Made by a program: the position numbers and the translations under genes
The notes under the pieces: model-generated
Database searches by the model: none
What the model was told of the DNA's origin: nothing
What the model saw: only the letters and a program-made list of their open reading frames with translations
Origin: JBBDIP01 sp050260675
GTDB taxonomy: Bacteria > Bacillota > Sulfobacillia > Fermentithermobacillales > Fermentithermobacillaceae
Reading direction: 5' to 3'
Assembly: GCA_050260675.1 (NCBI GenBank)
Contig: JBLNCN010000011.1
Location: 496,001 to 560,000 of the forward strand
DNA: 64,000 bases
Shown here: positions 7,434 through 15,702 of the stretch, piece after piece
How positions within the stretch are numbered: position 1 is the stretch's first letter
Layout: each line of letters starts with the position of its first letter

Positions 7434-8876
7434 CTACACGGCCAGTGAGAACAGTGCCCTGGCGTAGACCCTGACCATGAACCGGAGGTCATCTTTGGTA
7501 ATCCGCTCGTCGGCCTGGTGGGCAACTTCCGGAGTGCCGGGACGCATCGGCCCAAAGGCCACCCCGTTACGGATTACCTTGGCGTACGTACCGCCGCCTA
7601 TCGCCATTGGCGGGCTCATGTCCCCTGTCTCCTCGCGGTACACCTTGAGGAGCGCTTTCACGATCTCTGAGTTGGGGTCCGTGTAGTGGGTCTTCCCTAC
7701 ACTCGGAACCTCGACCGTTATCCCCGTGGGGCGGCTGCAGTGGAGGGCCCTGTTTCTGAGCTCCTCCCCGTCCACCTTGACGGGATAGCGGATGTTGTAT
7801 GTGCAGCGCAGCACCGTTTTGCCGTCCTTCTCCTCGGTCCTCGATAGGCCCAAGTTGCAGGAAAGCCGCCCCGAGATGTCGTCTTGGGACTCGATGTTGA
7901 GCCCCTTGCCGTAGATCTCTGCCGCCTCTGCGATGAAGGCGATGGCCGCCGAATTGGCCAGACTATCGCCCAACCCGCCAAGCGCGTGAGCAAGACCCGT
8001 TATGGCGTTGGTGCCCTCATGGGGAGTAGACGCGTGGGCGCCTTTGCCCTTGACCGTCGCCTTGACCGTACCAGTACCCTTCTCGAAGGCAAACTCCAGT
8101 GGACCGGGGCCTCCGGCGGCAAGCCGCGCCCCCTCCACTAGACCCTGCAGTTTCGAGACCAACCAATCCTCCTGACCGGCCTGCACCTGCAATACGGCTT
8201 CGGCTCCCGGGGCCACAATGTTGGCCCTGTCGCCTCCGTTCAGGCTCACTACGCGGACCGGGGCGCTCCCGCCGTCCCCGAGCTCAAAACTGACCAGGAT
8301 GTTCATGCTGCCCTTTTCCGCAAATACCAGCGGGAACACGGCATCCGGCGAGAAACCGTAGGTCGGCTGCTCCTCAACTTCAAAGTAGTGGCGGACGCAG
8401 CGGAATCCAGACTCCTCGTTGCCCCCAACCACATGGCGCACCTTGCGCTTGAGCGGGGCTCCGCTATCGACCAAGGCTTTCAGAGCGAATAGGCAAGCGG
8501 CCGTCGGACCCTTATTGTCCTGGGCTCCCCGGCCGTAGATCGTGTCCCCCGAGATCTCTCCGAAGGGACCTTTGGTCCAACCGGACCCCACCGGGACGAT
8601 GTCAACGTGAGTCAGCGCCGTGGCCATCTCCTCGCCTTCGCCGACTTCGGCGTGGACCGCGTATCTGTCCACGTCCTTCGTCTTCATGCCCATCTCCCCG
8701 GCCTTCTTGAGGTAGTACCTGTAGGCGTTGTCGACCTCCACGCCGAACGGCTTTCCGTCTACGGGCTCAGTACCGACGCTGGGGATGCGCAAAAGGCCCA
8801 TCAGGAAGTCTAGTATTTCCTGCTCATGGGCAGGGATCCAGGTATCCAGGAATGATGCAAATTCCTTCTCGTTCAC
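7434..8876 (-). CDS. pepV: Dipeptidase PepV / Sapep family (M20)
   Basis: About 480 residues, the usual PepV length. Cytoplasmic di-zinc dipeptidase. The metal-site motifs are visible: THVDIVPVG (His), GRGAQDNKGP (bridging Asp) and GNEESGF (catalytic Glu pair). The C-terminal GGGTYAKVI and the GPMRPGTPEVAHQADE segment are typical for PepV. GTG 8876 has AGGAAG about 10 bases upstream; TTG 8912 is an in-frame alternative but its AGGAG is only two bases away. The next gene upstream, another M20 enzyme, ends 48 bases before, so they are probably cotranscribed. Confidence 0.9.
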   Translation of the reverse strand: MNEKEFASFLDTWIPAHEQEILDFLMGLLRIPSVGTEPVDGKPFGVEVDNAYRYYLKKAGEMGMKTKDVDRYAVHAEVGEGEEMATALTHVDIVPVGSGWTKGPFGEISGDTIYGRGAQDNKGPTAACLFALKALVDSGAPLKRKVRHVVGGNEESGFRCVRHYFEVEEQPTYGFSPDAVFPLVFAEKGSMNILVSFELGDGGSAPVRVVSLNGGDRANIVAPGAEAVLQVQAGQEDWLVSKLQGLVEGARLAAGGPGPLEFAFEKGTGTVKATVKGKGAHASTPHEGTNAITGLAHALGGLGDSLANSAAIAFIAEAAEIYGKGLNIESQDDISGRLSCNLGLSRTEEKDGKTVLRCTYNIRYPVKVDGEELRNRALHCSRPTGITVEVPSVGKTHYTDPNSEIVKALLKVYREETGDMSPPMAIGGGTYAKVIRNGVAFGPMRPGTPEVAHQADERITKDDLRFMVRVYARALFSLAV

Positions 8877-8924
8877 GACTATCCCACTTCCTTTCAAGTC
8901 GTCGCCTTCCAAGGCTCCTGCAGC

Positions 8925-10121
8925 TTACAGATCCTTTTTCGCCTCGAACTCTTCCTTAGCCCGGGCCAGCGCCTGGGGGTCCATGATCAAGTCAAGCGCC
9001 GTCGCGGCCAGCGACTTGGCGGACAGGATCAGGGCATTCATCCCCCGCTCCGACGCCGAGGCCAGGCAGAACTCCCTGGAGTGCCCGGCGACTCCTTCAG
9101 GGGCTATCGCCACGTAGGCGTTGCACGCAGGCACAGCAAGGCTGACGTCTCCGAAATCCGTGGAGCCGAAACCATCGGTTATCTCATCCAGCACTTCCTC
9201 GCCGAACGCTCTCATGTTGGCGACGAAGAACTTGGAGATGGTGTTGTTGGGGATCCTGGCCTTGTAGCCGTCCTTTTCCTGGATGTCCAGCGTGCAGCCG
9301 GTGGCCACCGCTCCAGCCCTTGCGCAGTCCTTCACCTTTTCCGCGTATCGCCTTATCGTCCTCATTGAGTAGGAGCGGAGCAGATACCTGACCTGGGTGT
9401 GCTCCGGGATTATGTTCACGGCATCGCCGCCCTTGGTGATGATGCCGTGCATGCGGACGTCATCCGGCACGTGCTGGCGGAGGCAGGCCACGGCATGGAA
9501 GAAGATGTTAGCCGCATCCAGCGCGTTCACGCCCTCGGTCGGGCTACCGGCGGCGTGGGCGGGCTTACCGTGATAGTCAAACAGGAACGAGTGGGTCGCG
9601 GTGCTGCGGCCGCCGATCCGGGTCTTACCTGATGTCGGATGCACCATAAGCGCGGCATCGACGTCGCGGAAGATGCCCCGGTCGACCATGAGGACCTTGC
9701 CGCCGCCACCTTCCTCAGCGGGAGTGCCGAGGACCAACACCTTTGCGTTAACGCCCGACCCCTCCAGCGCCTTCTTTAGGGCCGCTCCCGCTCCCACGGC
9801 TGAAGTACCGATGATGTTGTGTCCGCAAGCGTGGCCCACCTCAGGCAGCGCGTCGTACTCGCCGAGGATCGCGATGGTCGGCCCGCCCTCGCCCGATTGG
9901 AACTCCGCGGCGAAGTCCGTCTCCATTCCTGCTACGTTGCGGCTCACACTGAAGCCTTGTTTCTCCATGAAACCGGAAAGCCACCCCGCGGCTTTCCTCT
10001 CGTTGAACGCAAGTTCCGGGTTCTTGTGGATGTCGAGGCTGATGCCGATCAGTTCATCCCTCATCTGGTCGACCGCCTGCGACACCCTGCTCTTCAGTTC
10101 AGATGCGTCGATTCGCGCCAT
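8925..10121 (-). CDS. M20 family amidohydrolase (AbgB / Acy1-like 2 type)
   Basis: About 398 residues of the M20D amidohydrolase group, which includes aminobenzoyl-glutamate hydrolase and N-acyl amino acid amidohydrolases. Metal and catalytic motifs are GHACGHN, PAEEGGGGK and MVHPTSG. A dimerisation insert precedes the C-terminal STDFGDVS segment. ATG 10121 was chosen because GAGGAGGA lies upstream and homologues start near here; the open frame extends to 10334 through repeat DNA that does not look coding. With the PepV gene 48 bases downstream it forms a peptide-breakdown pair. The natural substrate is not decided by sequence. Confidence 0.85.
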   Translation of the reverse strand: MARIDASELKSRVSQAVDQMRDELIGISLDIHKNPELAFNERKAAGWLSGFMEKQGFSVSRNVAGMETDFAAEFQSGEGGPTIAILGEYDALPEVGHACGHNIIGTSAVGAGAALKKALEGSGVNAKVLVLGTPAEEGGGGKVLMVDRGIFRDVDAALMVHPTSGKTRIGGRSTATHSFLFDYHGKPAHAAGSPTEGVNALDAANIFFHAVACLRQHVPDDVRMHGIITKGGDAVNIIPEHTQVRYLLRSYSMRTIRRYAEKVKDCARAGAVATGCTLDIQEKDGYKARIPNNTISKFFVANMRAFGEEVLDEITDGFGSTDFGDVSLAVPACNAYVAIAPEGVAGHSREFCLASASERGMNALILSAKSLAATALDLIMDPQALARAKEEFEAKKDL

Positions 10122-10248
10122 CTTTCGTCCTCCTCTTGTGCTCTTCCCGCACATTTTCCACTTCAATCGCCCCGGCTCATTCTCCTTCAGGCGTATCGTG
10201 ACCAAGCCTTCGACCGGATCGGCGAATGAGTGGCGCTGGCGCTGTTTT

Positions 10249-10310
10249 GGCAGTAGTTCGGATGGCGAATGGCCGCCTATCGGCAGTAGTTCGGGAGGCG
10301 AGTGGCCACC
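10249..10310. repeat. Two 29-bp direct repeats, 33-bp period
   Basis: Two copies of a 29-base sequence beginning GGCAGTAGTTCGG and ending GGCC(G/A)CC, at 10249-10277 and 10282-10310, differ at four positions. They lie in the 288-base gap between the permease terminator and the M20 gene. A looser relative of the second half (GGATCGGCGAATG) occurs at about 10216. Confidence 0.7.
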
Positions 10311-10363
10311 TTTCGTCAGGTATTGCACCCCCACCCCACGGAGGAAAACGGAGGATAGAACGA

Positions 10364-10385
10364 AGGGGCCCCGGATGGGGCCCCT
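10364..10385 (-). terminator. Terminator of the purine permease gene
   Basis: A perfect 9-bp GC stem, AGGGGCCCC with GGGGCCCCT and loop GGAT, lies 24 bases beyond the permease stop. On the minus strand it is followed by TCGTTCTATCC, a weak U-rich tail. Confidence 0.65.
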
Positions 10386-10409
10386 ACATTTGTAAGTTGC
10401 CTGCGTCTT

Positions 10410-11768
10410 CTAGTATAGGAACGACAGGAGGAAGAACGCGTCTACCAGCCACATCAGCCAGTGCACGTCCTTGGCCTTGCCGGTAAGAAGTTTGACCACA
10501 GAATAGGTGATGAAGCCGTAGCCGATGCCGTGGGAGATGCTGTAGGTCAGCGGGGTGGCGATGATGGTGACGAACGCCGGGAAAGCCTCGCTGAAGTCGT
10601 CAAACGGGATCTCCTTGACCACGGTCATCATGAGGAAACCGACTACTATCAGTGCGGGAGCCGTTGCGGCGCCAGGAACGATGCCGGCGATGGGCCCAAA
10701 GAACATCGACAAGAAGAAGAGCACCGCTACTACCAGGCTGGTGAGGCCGGTGCGGCCGCCTTCGGACACACCCGCGCCACTCTCAACGTAAGTGGTGTTG
10801 GAGCTGATGCCGAACGCCCCGCCGATCATGGCCGACAGCGAGTCAACCAGGAGGACGCTCCTGATGCCCGGCAATTTGCCGTTCTTGTCAAGGAAGCCGG
10901 CCTGCCCGCCTATGGCCACCACTGTACCCATGGTATCGAAGAAGTCGGTGACGAGGAACGCGAAGACGGTGCCCAGCATGCCCAGACTAAGGACCTGCAT
11001 GACGTACGGGGCGCCGGTCTGCGGGTTAGTCGCAAACGGAGCAAACAGGGTCGAGAACGACTCGGCGCTGGGCATGCTCACGATGCTTTCGGGAAGGGAG
11101 GCGACGCCGAGAGGGATAGCGACGATTGTGGACGCCAGGATGCCGATGAGGATGGAACCCTTCACGCGCCTAGCCATTAGGATGGCGGTGAGGATGGTCC
11201 CGAAGACAGCGACCCAGACGTTCTTGTCTTTAAGGCTGCCGAATGTGATAAGCGTTGCCGGGTGGGCGGCGATAAGCTTGCCGCCGACAAGCCCGAGCGT
11301 TGCCACGAACAGGCCGATGCCGACTCCGATTGCCCGCTTCATCGTCATGGGGATCGCGTCCATGATTGCCTCACGCACTCTGGTCAAAACCAGAATGGTG
11401 ATGATGACGCCCTCCACGAAGACCACGCCCATGGCGGTCTGCCAAGGTAGCCCCATTCCAAGCACCAGGCCGAACGCAACGACTCCATTCAGTCCCATTC
11501 CTGCTGCGGCAGCAAACGGGTAATTGGTGAACAGGGCGAACATGAGGGTAGTGATGCCGGCTGCGAGAGCCGTGGCCGTAATTGCGGGCCCCTTTGGGAC
11601 TCCTGCCGCTTCGAGGATGGACGGGTTTACGAAGATAACGTAAGCCATGGTCATGAACGTTGCTACTCCCGCCAAAACCTCGGTCCGGACGTCGGTCTTC
11701 CTCTCGCTCAGGTGGAAGAACCTCTCGAGAGCGCCTTCCTGCGTCCGACTTGCCGTTTTTGAAGCCAC
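10410..11768 (-). CDS. NCS2 family purine permease (guanine/hypoxanthine type, PbuG/AdeP-like)
   Basis: A 452-residue membrane protein with about 12-14 hydrophobic segments, a proton-linked nucleobase importer of the AzgA-like NCS2 branch. Typical segments are TEVLAGVATFMTMAYVIFVN near the start, the QTAMGVVFVEG region, DFFDTMGT and SGAGVSEGGRTGLT. GTG 11768 has GGAGG 7 bases upstream. The 5' leader carries a ykkC-class aptamer and a terminator hairpin behind a good sigma-A promoter, so expression is probably controlled by premature termination. Purine as substrate follows from the subfamily; which base is not decided. Confidence 0.92.
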   Translation of the reverse strand: MASKTASRTQEGALERFFHLSERKTDVRTEVLAGVATFMTMAYVIFVNPSILEAAGVPKGPAITATALAAGITTLMFALFTNYPFAAAAGMGLNGVVAFGLVLGMGLPWQTAMGVVFVEGVIITILVLTRVREAIMDAIPMTMKRAIGVGIGLFVATLGLVGGKLIAAHPATLITFGSLKDKNVWVAVFGTILTAILMARRVKGSILIGILASTIVAIPLGVASLPESIVSMPSAESFSTLFAPFATNPQTGAPYVMQVLSLGMLGTVFAFLVTDFFDTMGTVVAIGGQAGFLDKNGKLPGIRSVLLVDSLSAMIGGAFGISSNTTYVESGAGVSEGGRTGLTSLVVAVLFFLSMFFGPIAGIVPGAATAPALIVVGFLMMTVVKEIPFDDFSEAFPAFVTIIATPLTYSISHGIGYGFITYSVVKLLTGKAKDVHWLMWLVDAFFLLSFLY

Positions 11769-11819
11769 GTATGTTCCTCCTTTCGGCTCGGGGGAGCGGC
11801 ATCTCGGGGCTCAACATAT

Positions 11820-11866
11820 AAGCCCGGCCAGGTAAGCCTCCCTAAGAAACTTACCCGCCCGGGCTT
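11820..11866 (-). terminator. Riboswitch terminator (expression platform)
   Basis: On the minus strand AAGCCCGG plus GGTAAG pairs with CTTACC plus CCGGGCTT, giving a long GC hairpin followed by ATATGTT. Its 5' arm is the AAGCCCGGG element of the aptamer, so aptamer and terminator compete for the same bases. It lies 50 bases upstream of the permease start and leaves the ribosome site free. Confidence 0.65.
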
Positions 11867-11965
11867 TTGTCCCACTGGTGTACCGCTCTCGCGGCTGAGC
11901 CGCTTGGACCTGGCCGAGTGACCCGGAGGTCATCCGCGGAACCCTAGGCTCACTTTCTCGGGTAT
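11855..11965 (-). promoter_or_regulatory. ykkC-class riboswitch, probably subtype 2 (PRPP/ppGpp-like)
   Basis: Read on the minus strand the leader has the ykkC signature elements in order: CTAGGGTTCCGC (about 11936-11947), GGTCCAAG, TACACC and GGGACAAAAGCCCGGG (about 11861-11876). Between GGTCC and the downstream elements is a small extra hairpin (GCGGCTCAGCCGC). From memory, guanidine-I aptamers have GGTCCGAGAG and ACACG, whereas the ppGpp and PRPP subtypes have GGTCCAAG and ACACC. This favours subtype 2, and the purine permease downstream favours PRPP. Class assignment is strong, ligand assignment is inference. Confidence 0.75.
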
Positions 11966-12002
11966 GTAGCCCCTTCACGTGCCAGAATTCCCCGTCACGG
12001 CT

Positions 12003-12032
12003 ATCATACCCACCGCTTGAACAGCTTGTCAA
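12003..12032 (-). promoter_or_regulatory. Sigma-A promoter of the riboswitch-permease transcript
   Basis: On the minus strand TTGACA (12032-12027) and TATGAT (12008-12003) are separated by 18 bases. The predicted start, near 11996, is about 30 bases before the aptamer. Confidence 0.7.
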
Positions 12033-12063
12033 CGAATCCTGTGTCTATTCCTAAATTCACACA

Positions 12064-12103
12064 ATATGGTGCATATTCATCTGCAGCCCTGCATACACCA
12101 TAT
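12064..12103 (-). terminator. Inverted repeat after the SLH gene
   Basis: An inverted repeat with arms ATATGGTG (12064-12071) and CACCATAT (12096-12103), extendable to 11 pairs with one wobble, lies 12 bases after the stop of the SLH gene. It is AT-rich for a terminator and may instead be an operator. Apart from this element, the permease promoter and the riboswitch, I see nothing else in the 346-base gap 11769-12114. Confidence 0.4.
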
Positions 12104-12114
12104 ATCTTCTACGT

Positions 12115-14364
12115 TCAGCTCCCTGTGCCCCTGGTTGTGATGCGGATCTCCTGAGCCACTCGGGTGGAAGCAGTGGGCACCAGTTTGATGCGAAGGACGT
12201 CTCCCAATCGGAGGTCGGCCCTTGTCAAATCGGTGGTCCCATAGGTGATCGTGGTGTCCGGGGTTACCTTGACGGTTGTCGTGGTTACTCCACTGGATAC
12301 CACGATGACGGTCTCAGTCGCAGTCTGGGTTACGGACGTCACGGTCCCGCCCATATCGCCGAAGATGTCGCGGTCCAGGATCTTGACGTGCGTCACCGTC
12401 TTGTTCTCGACTGTGGCCTCGATCTCATCGCTCACGCGGAGATCCGCCGCGGCCAAGGTCGAGTCTTCGTAGACCACCTGCACATTCTTGGGCACTCTTA
12501 GCGTCTGGTTGGCGGTTCCGACCTTCACCACCACGTTGAAGCCGGATGATGTGGTCGAGATACTCTGGATGACGCCGGTTACCTTCTGGCTTCCGGCCCT
12601 GGACTGTACCTCTATCTCGGTAGCTTCGTCGTCTTCCACCGTCACTACCACTACGTCGCCCAGCCTAAGGTCGCCCCGGGTCAAGTCAACGGTGCCGTAG
12701 GTGATCTCGGTGTCGGCCGTCACCGTGGCGGTGTGGGATGCCGAACCCTTGGTCACCACGATGACGGTCTCATCTTCGGTATGGGTGATGGACGAGATGG
12801 TCCCGTCGAAGTCTCCCGTAAAGTCCCTATCCAGGATCTTTACCCTTGTCGCCAGGCCGTTCACTACGGTTGCCTCGACCTCATCGTTCACGCGGAGGTC
12901 CGCCGGGGTGAGATCCGAAGTCCCATAAGTCACCTCAACGTCGGATGCCAGCCTCACGGTCTTGGTAGTGCTGCCGTCCTTTATCACGAGATCGATTCCG
13001 GCCGAAGAGGTGGTGATGCCCTGGATTACGCCAGTGACTTTCTGGCTGGTCCCGGCGCGTGAGATGACCTCTATAGCCGTGGCCTTGTTGTCCTGAAGCG
13101 TAACCTTGACAACATCGCCGAGCAGCAGTTGCTCATAGGCAAGCTTGCTCTTGCCGAGCTTGATCGAGCAGTCATCTGCAAGCGTGATGGTCCTATTGGA
13201 CTGCCCGCTTATCTTGAGGGTAAGGGCGGGCGGCATCGCGATGGCCACGATCTCGCCGGTTACCTGCTGTGCAACAGGCGGCGTAGTCCCGGTACCGTGC
13301 TTCTTCACCGTAATAAGCAGCGCGGTGCCGCTGCCGTTTGACAGGACTTCAACTACATCCCCGACCTTGACCGTTGAGAGGGTCGAGGGCTTGCCGTCCA
13401 CGACTATCAGGGCATCGCCCGACACCGTGTAGGTGAGCGTCGAGCCGTTCTCGGTCTTCAGAGCCACTTTGTTTGAGCTCACGGACGTGACTGTTCCGGC
13501 GGCCAGGTAAGGCATATCGGACGGCAGTTCGTCACTTAGGAACCGCTCAAGGATGGTAGCCATTTCCGCCCGCGTGACAGGCTTGTTGGGCTGGAAAGAC
13601 CCGTCGTTGTAACCCTGGAACAGGCCCATCGCTACCGCCTCGGCCACGTAGCCGACTGAGTCAGCCGGGACTGCAGCCCTATCGGTGAAGGGCAATTTCA
13701 CCTTCATCTTGGCTATAGCCTGAGCCTCATGGTCCAAAGCCCTGACCATCACTTTGGAGATCCACGCTCGGGTAGCGGGCTTGTTGGGACTGCACTCAGA
13801 GAGTTTGACCCAACCTTCTTCGACGGCCAGGAGTATATACCCCAGCGCCCAACGGTCGTTCTTGCCGATCACAGGGAGCAGCATCCCGTTGATGATAACC
13901 GAAGACTCATCATCGTCGTGCCCGCGGTAATCGTCTTTCCCCTTCTTGTTGCTCTTCTTGTCGAGCTCCTCGTAGGGAAGCCCGAACCTCTTGGCCATTT
14001 CCTCGGCCTCATCCTCCAGGTCAAATGCCCTGACCATCATGGTGAGGGCCTCAGCCTGAGTTACCGGTGAGTTGGGCTTAAAGACGTTTCCATCGTAACC
14101 GGTGATGATCCCGAGACCCCTCATCTTGGCAATGGACGACGCGGCCCAAAGCGCCTCAGCGAGGTCACCGAAACGTAGATCGGACTGCTCTTTTACATTC
14201 TGACCAATCTTCTTCACGAACTTGTCCATCTGCTTGACCCGTCCCCAGCCTTGGGCACTGGCCTCACCCGGCGCGCTCGCGAAAATCGCGACCGCAAGGA
14301 ACAGGGCAAGAGTGGCACAAATAACCCTCTTCCGCCAGGTCGAACCTAACAACCTTCCGTTCAC
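12115..14364 (-). CDS. S-layer homology protein with six beta-repeat domains
   Basis: About 749 residues. A signal peptide (RKR, hydrophobic core, cleavage near ASAQ, about residue 37) is followed by three SLH domains that bind secondary wall polymer (motifs ITGYDGNVFKPN, a degenerate second copy, and FQGYNDGSFQPN). A short Asp/Lys-rich stretch separates SLH 1 and 2. The rest is six repeats of about 75 residues resembling DUF5666-type beta domains. Repeats 3 and 5 both end VKILDRD and repeats 4 and 6 both contain ITYGT.DLTR.DLRLGDV, so a two-domain cassette was duplicated. GTG 14364 has AAAGGAGG upstream and begins the signal peptide; the frame extends to 14421. Probably a surface or S-layer-associated protein. 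Confidence 0.85.
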   Translation of the reverse strand: MNGRLLGSTWRKRVICATLALFLAVAIFASAPGEASAQGWGRVKQMDKFVKKIGQNVKEQSDLRFGDLAEALWAASSIAKMRGLGIITGYDGNVFKPNSPVTQAEALTMMVRAFDLEDEAEEMAKRFGLPYEELDKKSNKKGKDDYRGHDDDESSVIINGMLLPVIGKNDRWALGYILLAVEEGWVKLSECSPNKPATRAWISKVMVRALDHEAQAIAKMKVKLPFTDRAAVPADSVGYVAEAVAMGLFQGYNDGSFQPNKPVTRAEMATILERFLSDELPSDMPYLAAGTVTSVSSNKVALKTENGSTLTYTVSGDALIVVDGKPSTLSTVKVGDVVEVLSNGSGTALLITVKKHGTGTTPPVAQQVTGEIVAIAMPPALTLKISGQSNRTITLADDCSIKLGKSKLAYEQLLLGDVVKVTLQDNKATAIEVISRAGTSQKVTGVIQGITTSSAGIDLVIKDGSTTKTVRLASDVEVTYGTSDLTPADLRVNDEVEATVVNGLATRVKILDRDFTGDFDGTISSITHTEDETVIVVTKGSASHTATVTADTEITYGTVDLTRGDLRLGDVVVVTVEDDEATEIEVQSRAGSQKVTGVIQSISTTSSGFNVVVKVGTANQTLRVPKNVQVVYEDSTLAAADLRVSDEIEATVENKTVTHVKILDRDIFGDMGGTVTSVTQTATETVIVVSSGVTTTTVKVTPDTTITYGTTDLTRADLRLGDVLRIKLVPTASTRVAQEIRITTRGTGS

Positions 14365-14410
14365 TACATCCGCCTCCTTTTGGCGCACTTCACACCGCGG
14401 TTCGCGCTCG

Positions 14411-14419
14411 ACTATACAC
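14411..14419 (-). promoter_or_regulatory. Possible extended -10 for the SLH gene
   Basis: The minus strand reads TGTGTATAGT about 50 bases before the SLH start, matching an extended -10 (TG, one base, TATAGT). No good -35 is visible. Confidence 0.3.
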
Positions 14420-14451
14420 ATCGCAGCGGGAGGAGGATTTGTGGCGGAGGG

Positions 14452-15702
14452 TCAGCGCGCGGCGGAGAGGATACGCTCCAGCGTAGAGGGGTGAGTGGCG
14501 GCGTACCAGTAGATAAAGGGCGGCGGTTGGACGTCGGCCAGATTGGTAGTGGCCAATCTCACCTGGCTGCCGGTGAAGGCCTGAGCGTCGCCTGTGAGGG
14601 CCAGGGCGTAGGCGTCGGCCTGCCTTTCATGGCGGCGCGAGACATATGCGCTGGCTGGATTCAGAACGAAGCCGGTCAGCGTCGCGAACACAAACATGAG
14701 GACAAGCAGCCTCTCTATGGCAAGCGGAGTGGGGTTGCGAAGGACGTGCATACCTCCTGAAAGCGCGGCGCCCGATACGGAGCGTAGAATGGCGGATCTG
14801 AAGGCGAGAAGCGAAACAAGAACGGCCGCTGAGGATAAGAGCACGGATTTCATCAGATGGCCGAAGCGCCAGTGCGCCAGTTCATGCGCGATAACCAGCC
14901 GGGTTTCCTCGCGGGAGTGGCTCTGGAGGAGCGTATCGTACAGGACCACTTGCTTGGTGCGTCCGACTCCGGCGAAATACGCGTTGGCTCGAGAAGTCTT
15001 GGCAGACGCCTCCATCACCAGGACCCGGTCCACATGCATGCCTGCGGCAGCCGAAAGCTCGCGAACGTCCTGCAGCGCCGGCCCTTCCTCCAGTGGCCTG
15101 AAGGTATTGAACGCAGGCGCGATCACGACCGGATACAGGTAGTTGAGGAGCAGGCTGGCGGCCAGAAACGACCCCGTCAGGGCCCAGTGCCAAGCCCGCG
15201 GGAACCTGACGATTGCCCACGCCGCAAACATCCCGGACGCGGCGTATTGAAGCACGCTGAAGGCGGTGTTCTTGGCGTAGTCCAGAAGGTAGACGGGAAG
15301 CCTCATCGGGGTAAGCCCGAAAGCGCGGTCCAGATAGTACCCGTAGACGCCGAAGGGCAATCCGGTCAAGGAGAACAGGAGGGCAGCTCCCGCACCTAAG
15401 CCGAGGCCCAAGAGAGCAGCCCTGCCTGGACCGAACTGCGCCCCGACGAGATGGGACAACAGCGGCCCCTTCGAAGACCACCTGTAAAGCGCGTATAGGA
15501 CCGCGAGCGAGGCGACGCTGGCCAAGCCCGAATTGAGATAGGAGAGCTTCGCCCGGCGGAGCGACCGCTCAAGCGTGAGGGGGTCGAAGTACCGCGATGC
15601 GTCCGCCGCAAGTTGCCTCGGCCAGAGAGCCGAGTAGATCCACAATGCCAGGAGAATCAGCGAAAGTCCCCAAAGACACTTTAGAAGCGGACCCGCTCTC
15701 AC
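14452..15702 (-). CDS. M48 family membrane metallopeptidase (Ste24/CAAX protease-like)
   Basis: A 416-residue integral membrane zinc protease. The zinc motif is AHELAHWRFGH, preceded by the family segment SRANAYFAGVGRTKQVVLYDTLL. The third ligand region is probably ERQADAYAL. About six or seven hydrophobic segments flank it. In eukaryotes this family trims prenylated proteins; in bacteria it acts in membrane protein quality control, which is the likely role here. Its GTG start overlaps the stop of the epimerase gene by 4 bases (GTGA), so it is translationally coupled and shares that transcript. Confidence 0.88.
   Translation of the reverse strand: MRAGPLLKCLWGLSLILLALWIYSALWPRQLAADASRYFDPLTLERSLRRAKLSYLNSGLASVASLAVLYALYRWSSKGPLLSHLVGAQFGPGRAALLGLGLGAGAALLFSLTGLPFGVYGYYLDRAFGLTPMRLPVYLLDYAKNTAFSVLQYAASGMFAAWAIVRFPRAWHWALTGSFLAASLLLNYLYPVVIAPAFNTFRPLEEGPALQDVRELSAAAGMHVDRVLVMEASAKTSRANAYFAGVGRTKQVVLYDTLLQSHSREETRLVIAHELAHWRFGHLMKSVLLSSAAVLVSLLAFRSAILRSVSGAALSGGMHVLRNPTPLAIERLLVLMFVFATLTGFVLNPASAYVSRRHERQADAYALALTGDAQAFTGSQVRLATTNLADVQPPPFIYWYAATHPSTLERILSAAR

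Noticed and set aside
11769..12002. Purine (guanine/adenine) aptamer upstream of the permease
   Set aside because: The conserved purine aptamer core elements are absent; the sequence matches the ykkC class instead.
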